Below, one piece after another: positions 18,381 through 27,515 of a stretch of DNA of 64,000 nt. The notes under the pieces were generated by a model. That model saw nothing but the letters and a program-made list of their open reading frames with translations, was not told the DNA's origin and did not search any database. This stretch comes from Bin87 sp965219925 (GTDB taxonomy: Bacteria > Chloroflexota > Dehalococcoidia > Lucifugimonadales > UBA3495). The stretch's first letter is position 1. Every line of letters begins with the position of its first letter. Both the position numbers and the translations under genes were made by a program. Where the stretch lies: positions 620,001-684,000 of the forward strand of contig OZ244795.1 in the NCBI GenBank assembly GCA_965219925.1, in the 5' to 3' direction.

Positions 18381-19248
18381 GGGGGTGTCGTCAAAAGAGT
18401 TTGCTCCAGATCATCACTGCCCGGAGCTGGCAGATGGCCAAATACGACGCCGTTCTCTTGGCATAGCGGGTTGCCACCCCGCGCCACTGCTTGAATTCCA
18501 GGAATCCGTTCTCCACTAGGTGCCGCAGCTTGTACAGCGCCCGGTCATAGTCCCGCTTTTCTCTCCGGTTGCTTTTGGGCGGTATCACCGGGTCCATTCC
18601 CAATTCCCGGACGGTGGCTATGATTTCATTGGTGTCATAGGCTTTGTCCGCCAGCAGGCACTCCGCTGCTATGCCCTCAATCAGAGGCAAAGCCTGGGAG
18701 CAGTCGGCAAACGTACCCTCGGTCACCGCCAGCCTTACCGGCATTCCGTGGGAATCCACCGCCAGGTGCAGCTTGCTGTTCAGCCCCCTTTTGTGCGGGC
18801 AATGGACTGATTTCCGCCCCGGGCGCCGGCGCTGTGGGGATGGGCCTTGATATAGCTGGCGTCTATCATCAGCCACTCGAAATCAGGGTCATCAATCACC
18901 GCCTCCAACAGTCCGGCCCACACGCCCCGGTCCCGCCAGCGGCAGAAGCGGCGGTGGGTGTTCTTCCAATCTCCGTAGTCCGGGGGCAAATCTCGCCAAG
19001 GAGCACCGGTGCGCAGTATCCAGCACACGGCGTCGATAAACCGCCGGTTGTCCCCGTGTCGTGGCACGGGGCAGGCTCTGGGCCGGTCGGCCCCTCTTGC
19101 CCTCTCCCCCGGCCAAATGCGGCCTCAACCGCTCCCAAACCTCATCGGTCATATCGTGGCGCCGGTGCGCTACTGTCATACCCCCACCTTCCACACTCTC
19201 CCCATTTCCAGCAATTTACCACCCTACCGCCATTTTGACGACACCCCC
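18381..19248 (-). mobile_element. IS5-family insertion sequence, copy 2, 868 bp
   Basis: Same terminal repeats as the copy at 2.8 kb, inverted orientation, flanked by TA (18379-18380, 19249-19250). The 25 extra bases relative to copy 1 are at 19053-19077 and contain a hairpin-forming CCCCGTG / CACGGGG pair. Confidence 0.95.
18391..19179 (-). pseudogene. IS5-family transposase, disrupted by a 25-bp insert
   Basis: Starts at the ATG at 19179 as in copy 1 and reads identically to GKRGRPAQ. The 25-base insert (not a multiple of three) then changes frame. Downstream of it the copy-1 protein is recovered, including the -1 slip site and the second frame, with one visible change (Ser-Asn-Arg in place of Ser-Thr-Arg). 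The insert makes this copy non-autonomous, but copy 1 could still mobilise its ends. Confidence 0.9.
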
Positions 19249-19322
19249 TAGGAAGTGATTGCCGCACGCGGAATGCCACCGAAAAATCGGGAGGCGTCGG
19301 TGCGGCAGGAGGCATGAGCAAG

Positions 19323-19460
19323 ATGGCGAAACGGGAGTTGCTGGCAACGATACGGGACCGCTACCGGGCTTCCTCGAAAAACGACAAGACCCGCATCCTC
19401 GACGAATTCGTGGTCGTAACCGGCCATCATCGCAAGCACGCCATTCGTCGGGCGGCAAGG
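19323..19460 (+). pseudogene. N-terminal fragment of an integrase-type transposase
   Basis: After AGGAGG and a 10-base spacer, the frame reads MAKRELLATIRDRYRASSKN then RILDEFVVVTGHHRKHAIR. This is the N-terminus of the ISNCY-like transposases with an integrase core. Homology stops around 19460, where the frame fuses to the hsdS tail. Confidence 0.6.
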
Positions 19461-19464
19461 TGCA

Positions 19465-19947
19465 TTGTGTGGCAACGTGCATCTGGCCCGCGGCCGATTC
19501 TGGGCATCAGAGCACGCTGTAGTAGCGAGCCTATACCCAAGTCACGATTTGGATTGGTTTGAGGCGGCATTGATGGTTATGGATCTGAACCAGTATTCAA
19601 TTGCAGCTGCCCAGCCCGGGCTTGCAGTGGAAAGAGTCATGAATCTTTGGCTCGGAGTTCCTCCTCTTGAAGAACAATCTCGAATCGCGCAATCCTTACG
19701 AAAATACAACGATGGACTCGATAAAGCAGTCGCCGCCGCCCGCCGACAGATTGACCTGCTGCGGGGGTACCGCACCCGCCTGATCTCCGACGTGGTTACC
19801 GGCAAGCTGGACGTGCGGGCGGCGGCCAACCTGCCGGACGAGTCCGACGAAGAGGCCCCGATATTCGGTGAGTCATTCACCCAGGCAGGCGCACACGAAA
19901 GTCGGTCTGCCATCTTTGTCGGGCTTGACCAACGTCCCCATTTGTAA
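19465..19947 (+). pseudogene. hsdS: Type I restriction specificity subunit, C-terminal fragment
   Basis: Residues from about 19520 match the end of HsdS: LGVPPLEEQSRIAQSLRKY, then a long helical segment and LLRGYRTRLISDVVTGKLDV, the typical last conserved helix and tail. Both target-recognition domains are missing; the 5' side is fused to a transposase fragment. In an intact locus HsdS sets the DNA sequence recognised by the HsdM/HsdR complex. No hsdM is in the window and hsdR at 22.7 kb is ruined, so the type I system is dead here. Confidence 0.8.
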
Positions 19948-19968
19948 CTACAATACAATAACTACATA

Positions 19969-20238
19969 ATGGCCAGTCAGATTATTTGGACCTGGGACCC
20001 AGACAAAGACCGCGTCAACCGGGCCAAACATCGTATAAGCTTCGACACCGCGCAGTTGATCTTCCGGGATTCCCTCCATGCGACCCGTGAAGATTATTAC
20101 CCACTGGAGCCCCGCCTTCAAACCATCGGAATCGTAGGGCCGGTGGTATTGATGGTAATTCACACACCGCCCGGTCCCGACCCGACAACGGGCGAGGAGG
20201 CAGGGCGCATAATCAGCGCCCGCAAAGCTGATCGATAG
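19969..20238 (+). CDS. brnT: BrnT-family ribonuclease toxin, C-terminus shortened by a stop
   Basis: 89 residues with BrnT features: WDPDKDRVNRAKHRISFDTA near the start, REDYYPLEPRLQTIGIVGPV and GRIISARKA. BrnT is an RNase toxin neutralised by BrnA. The frame stops at TAG 20236-20238 just where relatives continue with a basic tail; the same frame goes on as ERERYEEGK and ends at 20280, overlapping the brnA start. One base change (CAG to TAG is the simplest) would explain this, removing about 13 residues. The catalytic region is intact, so toxicity may remain; whether it does is open. Confidence 0.85.
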   Translation: MASQIIWTWDPDKDRVNRAKHRISFDTAQLIFRDSLHATREDYYPLEPRLQTIGIVGPVVLMVIHTPPGPDPTTGEEAGRIISARKADR

Positions 20239-20251
20239 GAACGAGAGCGAT

Positions 20252-20557
20252 ATGAAGAAGGAAAATCATGGGCTCACTGAAGCCCAACTGGCAGAGCTCC
20301 AGGCGCTGGCCGATATGCCGGATGACGAGATCGATTTCAGCGACATCCCGGAAACTCTCGACTGGTCAGACGCCAAGCGGGGCCGATTCTATCGGCCGGT
20401 CAAGCAGCAGATAACACTACGATTGGACGCCGACATCATCGCCTGGTTTAAGGCACAGACGGAAGACGGAAAGGGATACCAAACTGCAATCAACCGCGTT
20501 CTGCGTGAGTACGCGGCAAGCTGCGGCGGCCCGGTTGCCCCAGGAAGGCAGCGATGA
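20252..20557 (+). CDS. brnA: BrnA-family antitoxin
   Basis: 101 residues. The acidic N-terminal half (MPDDEIDFSDIPETLDWSD) is followed by RPVKQQITLRLDADIIAWFK and GYQTAINRVLREYA, the ribbon-helix-helix DNA-binding end of BrnA. It binds BrnT and normally represses the brnTA promoter. It begins 14 bases after the shortened brnT stop and would overlap the original brnT end, as in other brnTA operons. Confidence 0.9.
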   Translation: MKKENHGLTEAQLAELQALADMPDDEIDFSDIPETLDWSDAKRGRFYRPVKQQITLRLDADIIAWFKAQTEDGKGYQTAINRVLREYAASCGGPVAPGRQR

Positions 20558-20706
20558 CGCCCCGATGGACGCGAACGACCACTTGGGGGACAACATGGAC
20601 AACTCCCCGATGACGGTGGCCGGGAACCGTCAATGGCAAGCGAGGTGATTGTATGATTGATGGAAAGGTGCGGGAAGTGCCTATCTGAAGATGTTAGAGG
20701 GATAGC

Positions 20707-20770
20707 GTGACCACCGACACCAGCGAAAAGGGCCTGAGAGCCTCATCTGCACCCACCTGACCGGCAGCGC
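20707..20770 (+). pseudogene. Second copy of the hsdR 5' end
   Basis: From the GTG at 20707 about 55 bases match the start of hsdR at 22672 (TTDTSEKGL), with one base missing after GGCCT that brings a stop at 20758. The copy directly precedes the AAA/DUF4276 pair, and the better-preserved hsdR starts directly after it. The two 5' ends thus bracket the pair as imperfect direct repeats. Confidence 0.75.
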
Positions 20771-20857
20771 AGTTGCCCGAGGAGGGGCGGTGGAACTATC
20801 AGAAAGCTGGCCGCAGTACATCCAGAGATACGGCCTCATGGGGGAAGATAAAGGATT

Positions 20858-21967
20858 ATGGGAAGCAGGCTTGAGTCAATAACCCTGAGAGGATTCAAGA
20901 CTATCAACGACTTGGTAGGTTTCAAGCCCCGCCCACTCAACGTTCTTATTGGGCCTAATGGTGTGGGCAAATCCAATTTTGTCTCTTTCTTTCGCATGAT
21001 GAGTTGGATGCTGGCCGACCCTAGTAACCTCCGACTATTCGTGAGTCAGCAAGGAGGGGCCGGCAAGTTGTTGCACGACGGGCAGGGCGTGACGCGGGAG
21101 ATTGAAGCCGAGTTAACGATTCAAACCGATGCAGGTGAGAACCAGTACTTTTTCCGGCTGGTTTTCGCCGCCGGCGATACCTTGATATTTGCAGATGAAA
21201 GTTACCGCTTTTCCAGGAGCATATATGGCTCCACGGCTCCATGGATTCCGACAGGAGCCGGTCATAGTGGTCCCGCCCTAATCGAGAAAGCCACCGGGGA
21301 CACCACTGCTCGCGTTATACGAGACATCCTGCAAAGAATCATCGTTTATCAATTTCACAACACGGCAGACAGCGCCCGAATCCGAGGCAAGTGGGCAGTA
21401 AACGACAGCCGCTATTTGAAGGAAGACGCCGGCAATATCGCCCCCTTCCTCTTTCGTCTCAAGGAGCGTGAAAGTTGGCATTACCGCCGCATCGTGGATA
21501 ATATAAGATTGATTCTGCCGTTCTTCTCCGACTTTGAGTTAGTAAACGACTACGGGCATATGTTGCTGGCCTGGCGAGAGCAGGGCAGTGACCAGGTATT
21601 CGACGCTTCTCAGGCGTCGGACGGGATGCTGCGGGTCATTGCCCTGGTATCGCTGCTGCTGCAACCGGAAGACACCTTGCCGGACGTCCTGATTCTCGAC
21701 GAACCGGAGCTGGGGCTGCATCCATACGCCATAACCGTGGTTGGTGGGTTGATAGGAGCGGTGTCAAAAAGTATTCAGGTGATAGTAGCCACTCAATCCA
21801 CCGCACTGGTAGATTGCTTTGAGCCTGAAGACATCGTGGTGGTCGAGCGTGAGGGCCGGCAATCGGTATTCAGGCATGATCTCGATTCCGAAAAGTTGGG
21901 AGAGTGGCTGGACGACTATTCGCTTTCTGAGTTGTGGGAGAAGAACGTGTTGGGTGGACAACCCTAA
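20858..21967 (+). CDS. AAA-family ATPase (AAA_21/OLD-like), defence-associated
   Basis: 369 residues. Walker A is GPNGVGKS at residues 32-39; the signature/Walker B region is LILDEPELGLHP with the catalytic D-E at residues 281-282, and VIVATQSTALVD supplies the H-loop-like end. This is an SMC/OLD-type ABC ATPase with a long insertion between the Walker motifs. It overlaps the next gene by one base (TAATG), so the products are probably made in fixed ratio. ATPase plus TOPRIM-like partner pairs of this kind act as phage-defence (abortive infection-like) modules in other bacteria; that role is inferred here. Both genes look intact in a neighbourhood of wrecks. Confidence 0.88.
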   Translation: MGSRLESITLRGFKTINDLVGFKPRPLNVLIGPNGVGKSNFVSFFRMMSWMLADPSNLRLFVSQQGGAGKLLHDGQGVTREIEAELTIQTDAGENQYFFRLVFAAGDTLIFADESYRFSRSIYGSTAPWIPTGAGHSGPALIEKATGDTTARVIRDILQRIIVYQFHNTADSARIRGKWAVNDSRYLKEDAGNIAPFLFRLKERESWHYRRIVDNIRLILPFFSDFELVNDYGHMLLAWREQGSDQVFDASQASDGMLRVIALVSLLLQPEDTLPDVLILDEPELGLHPYAITVVGGLIGAVSKSIQVIVATQSTALVDCFEPEDIVVVEREGRQSVFRHDLDSEKLGEWLDDYSLSELWEKNVLGGQP

Positions 21968-22650
21968 TGCCCGTAAGATTGCATTTCGTAGTGGAAGGAC
22001 AAACGGAACGCCGGTTCGTGGAGAATATCCTGCGCCCGCACCTGGCTGACCGCTCCATCTGGGTTGCGGCCCGGTGTGTTGAGACGAGCCGGTCGCGTGG
22101 CCGAAAATACAGTGGAGGTATCCGGGATTATACGAAGGCAAAGAGGGACATTGAGCTTTGGATGAGGGAAGACCAAAACTCCGATGCGCGTTTCACAACC
22201 ATGTTCGACCTTTACGCCCTGCCCGGAGATTTCCCTGGTTACGAAGATGCCAGACAAGAGCACGATCCCTATGCCCGAATTCAGCTTCTTGAGGATGCTT
22301 TGGGGGAGGACATATCCGACCGGCGGTTCGTTCCTTATCTCCAACTCCACGAATTTGAAGCGCTATTATTTTGCGACCCCCAAAAACTTGAAGTGCGGTT
22401 CGACCGGCATTCCGCAGGAATCGGGAGGCTCGCTCAAGTTGCCGAGCAATCTAACCCTGAGCTAATCAACGATGGGAACGAAACCGCGCCGTCAAAGCGA
22501 ATAATCAGAGAAATACCGGAGTATGAATCCGACAAACCGTCATCCGGCCCGATAGTAGCCGAAAGGATAGGGTTGACTACTCTGCGAACGAAATGCCAGC
22601 ATTTTGCGGAATGGCTCGGAAAGCTGGAAGCTCTCACCCAAGGTTCGTAG
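21967..22650 (+). CDS. DUF4276 family protein (TOPRIM-like partner of the ATPase)
   Basis: 227 residues from the ATG that overlaps the ATPase stop. MPVRLHFVVEGQTERRFVEN carries the conserved Glu-Gly-x-Thr-Glu of DUF4276, FDLYALPGDFPGY the following acidic block, and YLQLHEFEALLFCDP the C-terminal motif. The EGQTE and D-x-Y spacing resembles TOPRIM nucleases of the OLD class, so a metal-dependent nuclease effector controlled by the ATPase is a reasonable hypothesis. The pair stands between two copies of the hsdR 5' end. Confidence 0.85.
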   Translation: MPVRLHFVVEGQTERRFVENILRPHLADRSIWVAARCVETSRSRGRKYSGGIRDYTKAKRDIELWMREDQNSDARFTTMFDLYALPGDFPGYEDARQEHDPYARIQLLEDALGEDISDRRFVPYLQLHEFEALLFCDPQKLEVRFDRHSAGIGRLAQVAEQSNPELINDGNETAPSKRIIREIPEYESDKPSSGPIVAERIGLTTLRTKCQHFAEWLGKLEALTQGS

Positions 22651-22671
22651 GCCGACGGGAGTGGAACTAAT

Positions 22672-24790
22672 ATGACCACCGACACCAGCGAAAAGGGCCT
22701 CGAGAGCCTCATCTGCACTTGGCTGACCGGCGTGCCTTACGGGAGCGTCAAATATCACGCCACCGAGGATCTCCGGCCGGTCTATGGCGTGGGCTGGTCC
22801 CACAGCGACCCCCGCGACTACGACCGGGAATATTGCGTGGACATCGCGCAGCTTTCGCAGTTTCTTCACGCCACGCAGCTGGAGGTGGCCGCCGCCCCTC
22901 AACCTGGGCAGCGACATCACCCGGCGCAAGTTCCTGGCCCGCCTGTAAGGGGAGATCAGCAAGCGGGGCACGACTGCTATCCTGCGCAACGGCATCAAGC
23001 ACGGCCCGCACCGGATCGACCTGTTCTATGGCGCGCCGTCGCCGGGCAACGACTCGGCCAAACTGCTCTACGGCCTGAACCGCTTCACCGTAACCCGCCA
23101 GCTGCGCTACAACAACGACAACGCCCAGCTTGCCCTGGACCTGTGCCTCTTCATCAACGGCCTGCCCATCCTCACCTTCGAGCTAAAGAACAGCCTTACC
23201 AAGCAGACGGTGGACAACGCCATCAACCAGTACAAGGTGAGTCGGAACCCCCGGGAGCGGCTGTTCGAGATGGGGCGGTGTCTGGCCCACTTCGCGGTGG
23301 ACGACCACGAGGTCTGGTTCTGCACCCACCTGCGGGGCAAGCAGTCCTGGTTCCTTCCTTTCAACCTGGGGCACAACGACGGGCGCGGCAACCCGCCCAA
23401 TCCCAACGGACTCAAGACAGATTACCTGTGGAAGCAGGCGCTCACCCGGGATAGCCTGACCGACATCATCGAGAACTACGCCTAGATCGTCGAATCGCAG
23501 GACCAGAAGACCAGGAAGAAGGAGCGTCGACAGATCTGGCCCCGCTACCATCAGCTGGACGTTACGCGCAAGTTGCTGGCCGATGTGGGCGCGAAAGGTG
23601 TCGGTATCCGGTACTTGATCCAGCACTCGGCAGGCAGCGGCAAGTCCAACTCCATCGCGTGGCTGGCCAACCAGCTCATCGGCTTGGAGAAGGACGGCGC
23701 GCCTGTCCTCGATACCGTCATCGTGATTACCGACCGCAGGAACCTGGATCGGCAGATCCGCGACACCATCCGTCAGTTCACCCAGGTCAGCTCCACGGTG
23801 GGGCACGAGAAACCGCGGCCGGCCTCTCCAGGCTGATTCAGGAGGGCAAGAAGATAATCATCTCTACGGTGCAGAAGTTCCCGGTCATCGTGAATTCCAT
23901 CGGTAACGAGCACCGGGGCCGGCGGTTCGCCATCATCATTGACGAAGCCCATTCCGGCCAGGGCGGACGCACCACCGCCATCATGTCCACGGCGCTGAGC
24001 AAGGCCGGCGAAGAGCCGGAGGAGGAAACCACCGAGGACAAGATCAAGGAGGAGCCTTACCGGTTCCTGGTCTGCGCCGAGAAGTTCTTTGAGGCGGCCG
24101 ACCGGGACCGGCTGGATCCCATCCTGGACGCCGGCGTGGCCACCTACCGGGAGGAGCTGGACGAGGACGGCAGGTGGACTTCAAGGGCAAGGCCAAGGGG
24201 TTCCTGCGCACCTACGGGTTCCTCAGCGCCATCCTGCCCTACAACAACGCCGAGTGGGAGAAGTTGTCCATCTTCCTCCCCCTCCTGGTGCCCAAGCTGC
24301 CAGCGCCCATCGAGGACGATCTGTCCCAGGGAATCCTGGAAGCCATCGACATGGATAGTTACCGGTTGGAGAAACAGGCGGTGCAGAGCATAATGCTCTC
24401 CGATGAAGACGCCGAGATCGAACCGGCGCCCACTGCCGCCGGCGGCCGCAAAGCGGAACCTGAGTTGGAGCGGCTGTCCAACATCGTCAACCAGTTCAAC
24501 GACCTCTTCGGGGACATCCCCTGGGAAGACAAGGACAAGATCCGACAGGTGGTGACGGAAGAAATCCCGGCTAAGGTGGCGGAGGAACAGGCTTACCAGA
24601 ACGCCGTTGCTTTCTCCGACCGGCAGAACGCCAGAGTTGAGCACGACAAGGCTTTGCAGGCAGCAGTGACCAGCCTCGTGACCACTTACACCACCCTGTT
24701 CAAGCAGTTCAACGATGACCCGGAATTCCACAACCGGCTGTCCACCACCAACTTCTCCACCACATATAACCAATTGGCCCAATCCCTCAG
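22672..24790 (+). pseudogene. hsdR: Type I restriction endonuclease subunit R, decayed
   Basis: Recognisable parts in order: TTDTSEKGLESLICTWLTG and YDREYCVDIAQLSQFL; the nuclease domain through ILTFELKNSLTKQTVDNAI; Walker A HSAGSGKSNSIAWLA; IIIDEAHSGQGG (DEAH box); and the C-terminal helical part from GKAKGFLRTYGFLSAILPY on. Lesions: one extra C near 22897, TAA at 22946, TAG at 23483, frame changes near 23810 and 24170. Two internal blocks are also missing relative to the family (helicase motifs between DKI and KEEPYRF, and after CAEKF). The 3' end runs into a palindromic repeat. HsdR is the ATP-driven translocase/nuclease of type I systems; this copy cannot work. Confidence 0.9.
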
Positions 24791-24805
24791 CCATAACCCT
24801 GCTGG

Positions 24806-24945
24806 CTCAGGGCCTTTCGGCTTTCCTCATGTCATTGCGACCCCGTACTCGATGCGGGGCCGGAATCCAGTGCTCCAAATAAGCATAACTATCCCGAAAT
24901 TAGCCACCTCCCGACTCTCTGGATTCCCGCTTCCGCGGGAATGAC
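24806..24945. repeat. Palindromic repeat at the hsdR end, variant E
   Basis: The left side carries CAGGGCCTTTCGGCTTTCCTC and GTCATTGCGACCCCG as in copies B and D. The right side is a different palindrome (GGATTCCCGCTTCCGCGGGAATGAC). It has replaced the natural end of hsdR, adding a foreign tail to its last frame. Confidence 0.65.
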
Positions 24946-25075
24946 TGGAAATGTCAACAGAACCTGGTTCCAACATCTGATCTGTAATTGTCCTTCGATA
25001 AGCCCAGTCGGTGAACAGGACGAGGGCTATGTATAATGTGCCCGGCCAAACCCATCCTTCGAGTGGAGTAACCAA

Positions 25076-26188
25076 ATGACTGTGGAACCCGTCAACATTT
25101 TCGAGTACGAAGAGATCGCCAGGGAGCGAATTCAGAAGGGTGATTACGATTACATCGCCGGCGGCGCCACCGACGAAATCACCATCAGACGTACCAGGGC
25201 GGTGTACGACTCCATCATGCTGCGCCCGCGCATGATGGTGGACGTGGCCCAGAGGAGCTTGGACACCACAGCGCTGGGCCAGGAAATAGCCCTGCCCGTC
25301 ATGCTGGATCCTGCGGGCAATCACGAGTCGGCCCACCCGGAAGCGGAGATCGCTTCGGTCAGAGCGGCGGGAGCGGCGGGAACATTGATGGTGCTCAGCT
25401 CGCACGCCTCGCGTACCCTGGAGGACGTGGCGGCGGCGGCCACCGGGCCGCTGTGGTTCCAGCAGTATTTCTTCAAGGACCGCGGCCTGACGCTAGAGAT
25501 GGCCGCCCGGGCCGAGGAAGCCGGGTATTCTGCCATCTGCATGACTTTGGACGCCAAGATCGCACCAAAGCGTGAACGCAACATCCGCAACGGCTGGGTC
25601 CTCGCGCCATCGCCCAATTACACCCACCTGGACCTGGGCGCCCACGGTAGCGACTTCGCTCCTGAGGCCCCAGCCAGTCCCACCGATATCCGCGACGTGG
25701 CGGCCACCTGGGACGACCTGGACTGGTTTGCGTCCAGCATCCGGCTTCCGGTGGTGGTCAAGGGGATAATGTCCGGCGAGGACGGCAGGCGGTCTGCGGA
25801 GAATGGCGCCCAGGGAGTCATCGTTTCCAACCACGGCGGCCGCTATCTGGACACCACGCCCGCCTCTATCGAAGTGCTTCCCGAGGTGGTAAAGGCCGTT
25901 GATGGCAATGCGGAGGTGTATCTGGACGGTGGTATCCGGCGGGGGACCGACATTTTCAAAGCGCTGGCGTTGGGCGCCCGCTCCGTTCTGATCGGCCGCC
26001 CCCTGTTCTGGGGATTGGCCGTTGATGGTGAGGCTGGCGCCAAAGCTGTGCTGGATATATTGCGGGACGAGTTGGACGCCACCATGGGCATGTGTGGCTG
26101 CCCCACAATCGGAAGTATTGGTTCCGCCCAGATTGATGCCGTTTCGCCGCTCCTGTCCATGTTCCCCACTCCTCCGGATTTCAGGTAG
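25076..26188 (+). CDS. FMN-dependent alpha-hydroxy-acid oxidase family protein
   Basis: A 370-residue TIM barrel of the glycolate oxidase/lactate monooxygenase family. Seen: NIFEYEEIARERI and YDYIAGGATDEIT at the N-terminus, LPVMLDPAGNHESAHPEAE, WFQQYFFKDRG, MTLDAKIAPKRERN, VVVKGIMS, the active-site VSNHGGRYLD (catalytic His), and YLDGGIRRGTDIFKALALGA with the phosphate-binding Arg-Gly. It should oxidise a 2-hydroxy acid to the keto acid with FMN. GGAG lies 8 bases before the ATG, and a TATAAT hexamer at 25032-25037 could serve as its -10. It is intact and lies between defence debris on both sides. Confidence 0.92.
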   Translation: MTVEPVNIFEYEEIARERIQKGDYDYIAGGATDEITIRRTRAVYDSIMLRPRMMVDVAQRSLDTTALGQEIALPVMLDPAGNHESAHPEAEIASVRAAGAAGTLMVLSSHASRTLEDVAAAATGPLWFQQYFFKDRGLTLEMAARAEEAGYSAICMTLDAKIAPKRERNIRNGWVLAPSPNYTHLDLGAHGSDFAPEAPASPTDIRDVAATWDDLDWFASSIRLPVVVKGIMSGEDGRRSAENGAQGVIVSNHGGRYLDTTPASIEVLPEVVKAVDGNAEVYLDGGIRRGTDIFKALALGARSVLIGRPLFWGLAVDGEAGAKAVLDILRDELDATMGMCGCPTIGSIGSAQIDAVSPLLSMFPTPPDFR

Positions 26189-26281
26189 TGAAGGTTCGCT
26201 AGCACCCGCCCGGGCGGCGGCGAAACACGCGGCCGGGAGTGGTCGGAAGGCGCGACGTTGTGCACATAGACGCTGGGTTCA

Positions 26282-26443
26282 GCGACTTTCGCCGACCAAC
26301 TCGTGCTTCCGTATGCGGCGCGTCTGCCCCGGCGGCTACGCAATCTGGACAACTTCAACCTCCTGCTCCTGGACGATCTGGGCTGCCTGCCTCAGGGCGC
26401 TGATGAATGCGAGGTCCTCTTCACCCTCATCGCCGAACGCTGA
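26282..26443 (+). pseudogene. IS21-type IstB ATPase fragment
   Basis: The frame reads RLPRRLRNLDNFNLLLLDDL then GADECEVLFTLIAER and stop, the Walker B region of IstB, the helper ATPase of IS21 elements. The Walker A part and the C-terminus are missing, so only about 50 residues remain. No istA is nearby. Confidence 0.75.
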
Positions 26444-26765
26444 GAACGGAAGTCGCTAGTCCCGGAGAGGTCCAGCGAATCGACCTCGATGGTCTTAGCG
26501 GCATGGTTGATACGATACGTGGCCGGTTCGTCTTCTCCGGCGGCGTAAATCAAGATCACCGAGGGTAGACCCGCCGCCGTGCAGTACGTGAGCATCTGAT
26601 AGATGTCAGCGTGTTTGAAGCCTGGCGTAACCAGCTTCTTGTACTTGGCGTCGGCCACGAACCAAGGGAGCGAACCGGTTGCGCTGGAACCGGACAGCCG
26701 CCAGGAGAGGTCGGGCTCCACGTCGATACGTCCGTCTTAGTCCAGTTCCAGGCTGGAGTTCTCGA
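26392..26765 (-). pseudogene. McrC-like restriction subunit, C-terminal fragment
   Basis: The minus-strand frame reads ENSSLELD, an in-frame TAA, then DGRIDVEPDLSWRLSG, FVADAKYKKL, HADIYQMLTYCTAAGLPS and LIYAAGEDEPATYRI. This is the PD-(D/E)XK end of McrC, the nuclease subunit of McrBC-type methyl-directed restriction. The start is missing, the stop splits the remnant, and past DLSGT the frame runs into the istB fragment on the other strand. A relic only. Confidence 0.8.
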
Positions 26766-27000
26766 TGACTCTGGGGCACCAGGGCGTCGGGCGTTACCGC
26801 TGTGAGAATCTCAACCTGTCACGCTGCTTTGCCTCCCAATGAGCAACCTCCACACCTAATGGTACATCGCATCGTACCATCACCCCCCAACCGACCCCTT
26901 TTTCAACACCCTGCCAGAATTTTTTCACGGCCCTGGTGCCGACCATTGAGACACCATCCAGGGTGACCACCACGGCCAACCCGTATGTATAAAATTTACG

Positions 27001-27124
27001 GGATGGTGGAGACGGGGGAGGGCGCTCTGCTGCCTTTTCGATGGGCGCGATACTGGTCGTCTTTGCGCCATTCGCGGGCTTTACGGTTGACTCTATCTCA
27101 ATTAAATTCCTAGTGCCGCTACCC
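27001..27124 (-). repeat. glcG tail with tmRNA-3'-end-like sequence (candidate attachment site)
   Basis: Read on the minus strand, the segment runs from the last codons of the GlcG-like gene to CTCCCCCGTCTCCACCA at 27020-27004. Those 17 bases equal the 3' terminus of the tmRNA at 63835-63819, in the same orientation. The whole block resembles 6062-6183, and similarity with that copy also stops right after the CCA. Confidence 0.7.
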
Positions 27125-27515
27125 CCGCCTTGGCGATGGCCTCGTCGTCGAACCCGCTGGGCAGGCCCCCCACTCCGATGGCTCCGACTACCATCCCGTC
27201 GTGGAGAACGGCGACTCCGCCCGGTATCGCTATCAACTGGGGATCCCCGAAGGACTCGAGCGACCGGCCCGTGCTGCTGAGTTGCTCGGCGAAAGCGGCG
27301 GTGTCCATGGAGCGGACCGCGGAGGTGTAGGCTTTGCGAATGGCAAAGGTGGGTCTCAGGCAGCGGTCCATCCGGGCGTAGGCCAGCAGGTTTCCGGCAT
27401 CGTCCACCACCGCCATATCGACCTTGCGTCGGTCAGGATCCCGGTTGAAATCGGCGATCATGGCCGTAATTGCGTTTTGGGCCTGTTCCAGGCTGATCAT
27501 GGGCTTGTTGTACAT
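27102..27515 (-). CDS. GlcG/HbpS-like heme-degrading-fold protein
   Basis: 137 residues from the ATG at 27515, chosen because GGAGG lies eight bases upstream; the frame is open for 16 more codons. Family features: ISLEQAQNAITAMIADF, VDMAVVDDAGNLLAYARMD, the RKAYTSAVRSMDTAAFAEQL helix and GGVAVLHDGMVVGAIGVGG. GlcG/HbpS proteins are small alpha/beta proteins, some binding heme or cobalamin-pathway ligands; many are genomic companions of oxidoreductases. It follows the arylsulfotransferase-like gene on the same strand; a decayed copy of the gene's end is at 6.1 kb. Confidence 0.88.
   Translation of the reverse strand: MYNKPMISLEQAQNAITAMIADFNRDPDRRKVDMAVVDDAGNLLAYARMDRCLRPTFAIRKAYTSAVRSMDTAAFAEQLSSTGRSLESFGDPQLIAIPGGVAVLHDGMVVGAIGVGGLPSGFDDEAIAKAGVAALGI

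Noticed and set aside
26860..26882. Short inverted repeat GGTAC...GTACC considered as a terminator or operator
   Set aside because: Only a 7-bp stem, no T-run and no gene end beside it.
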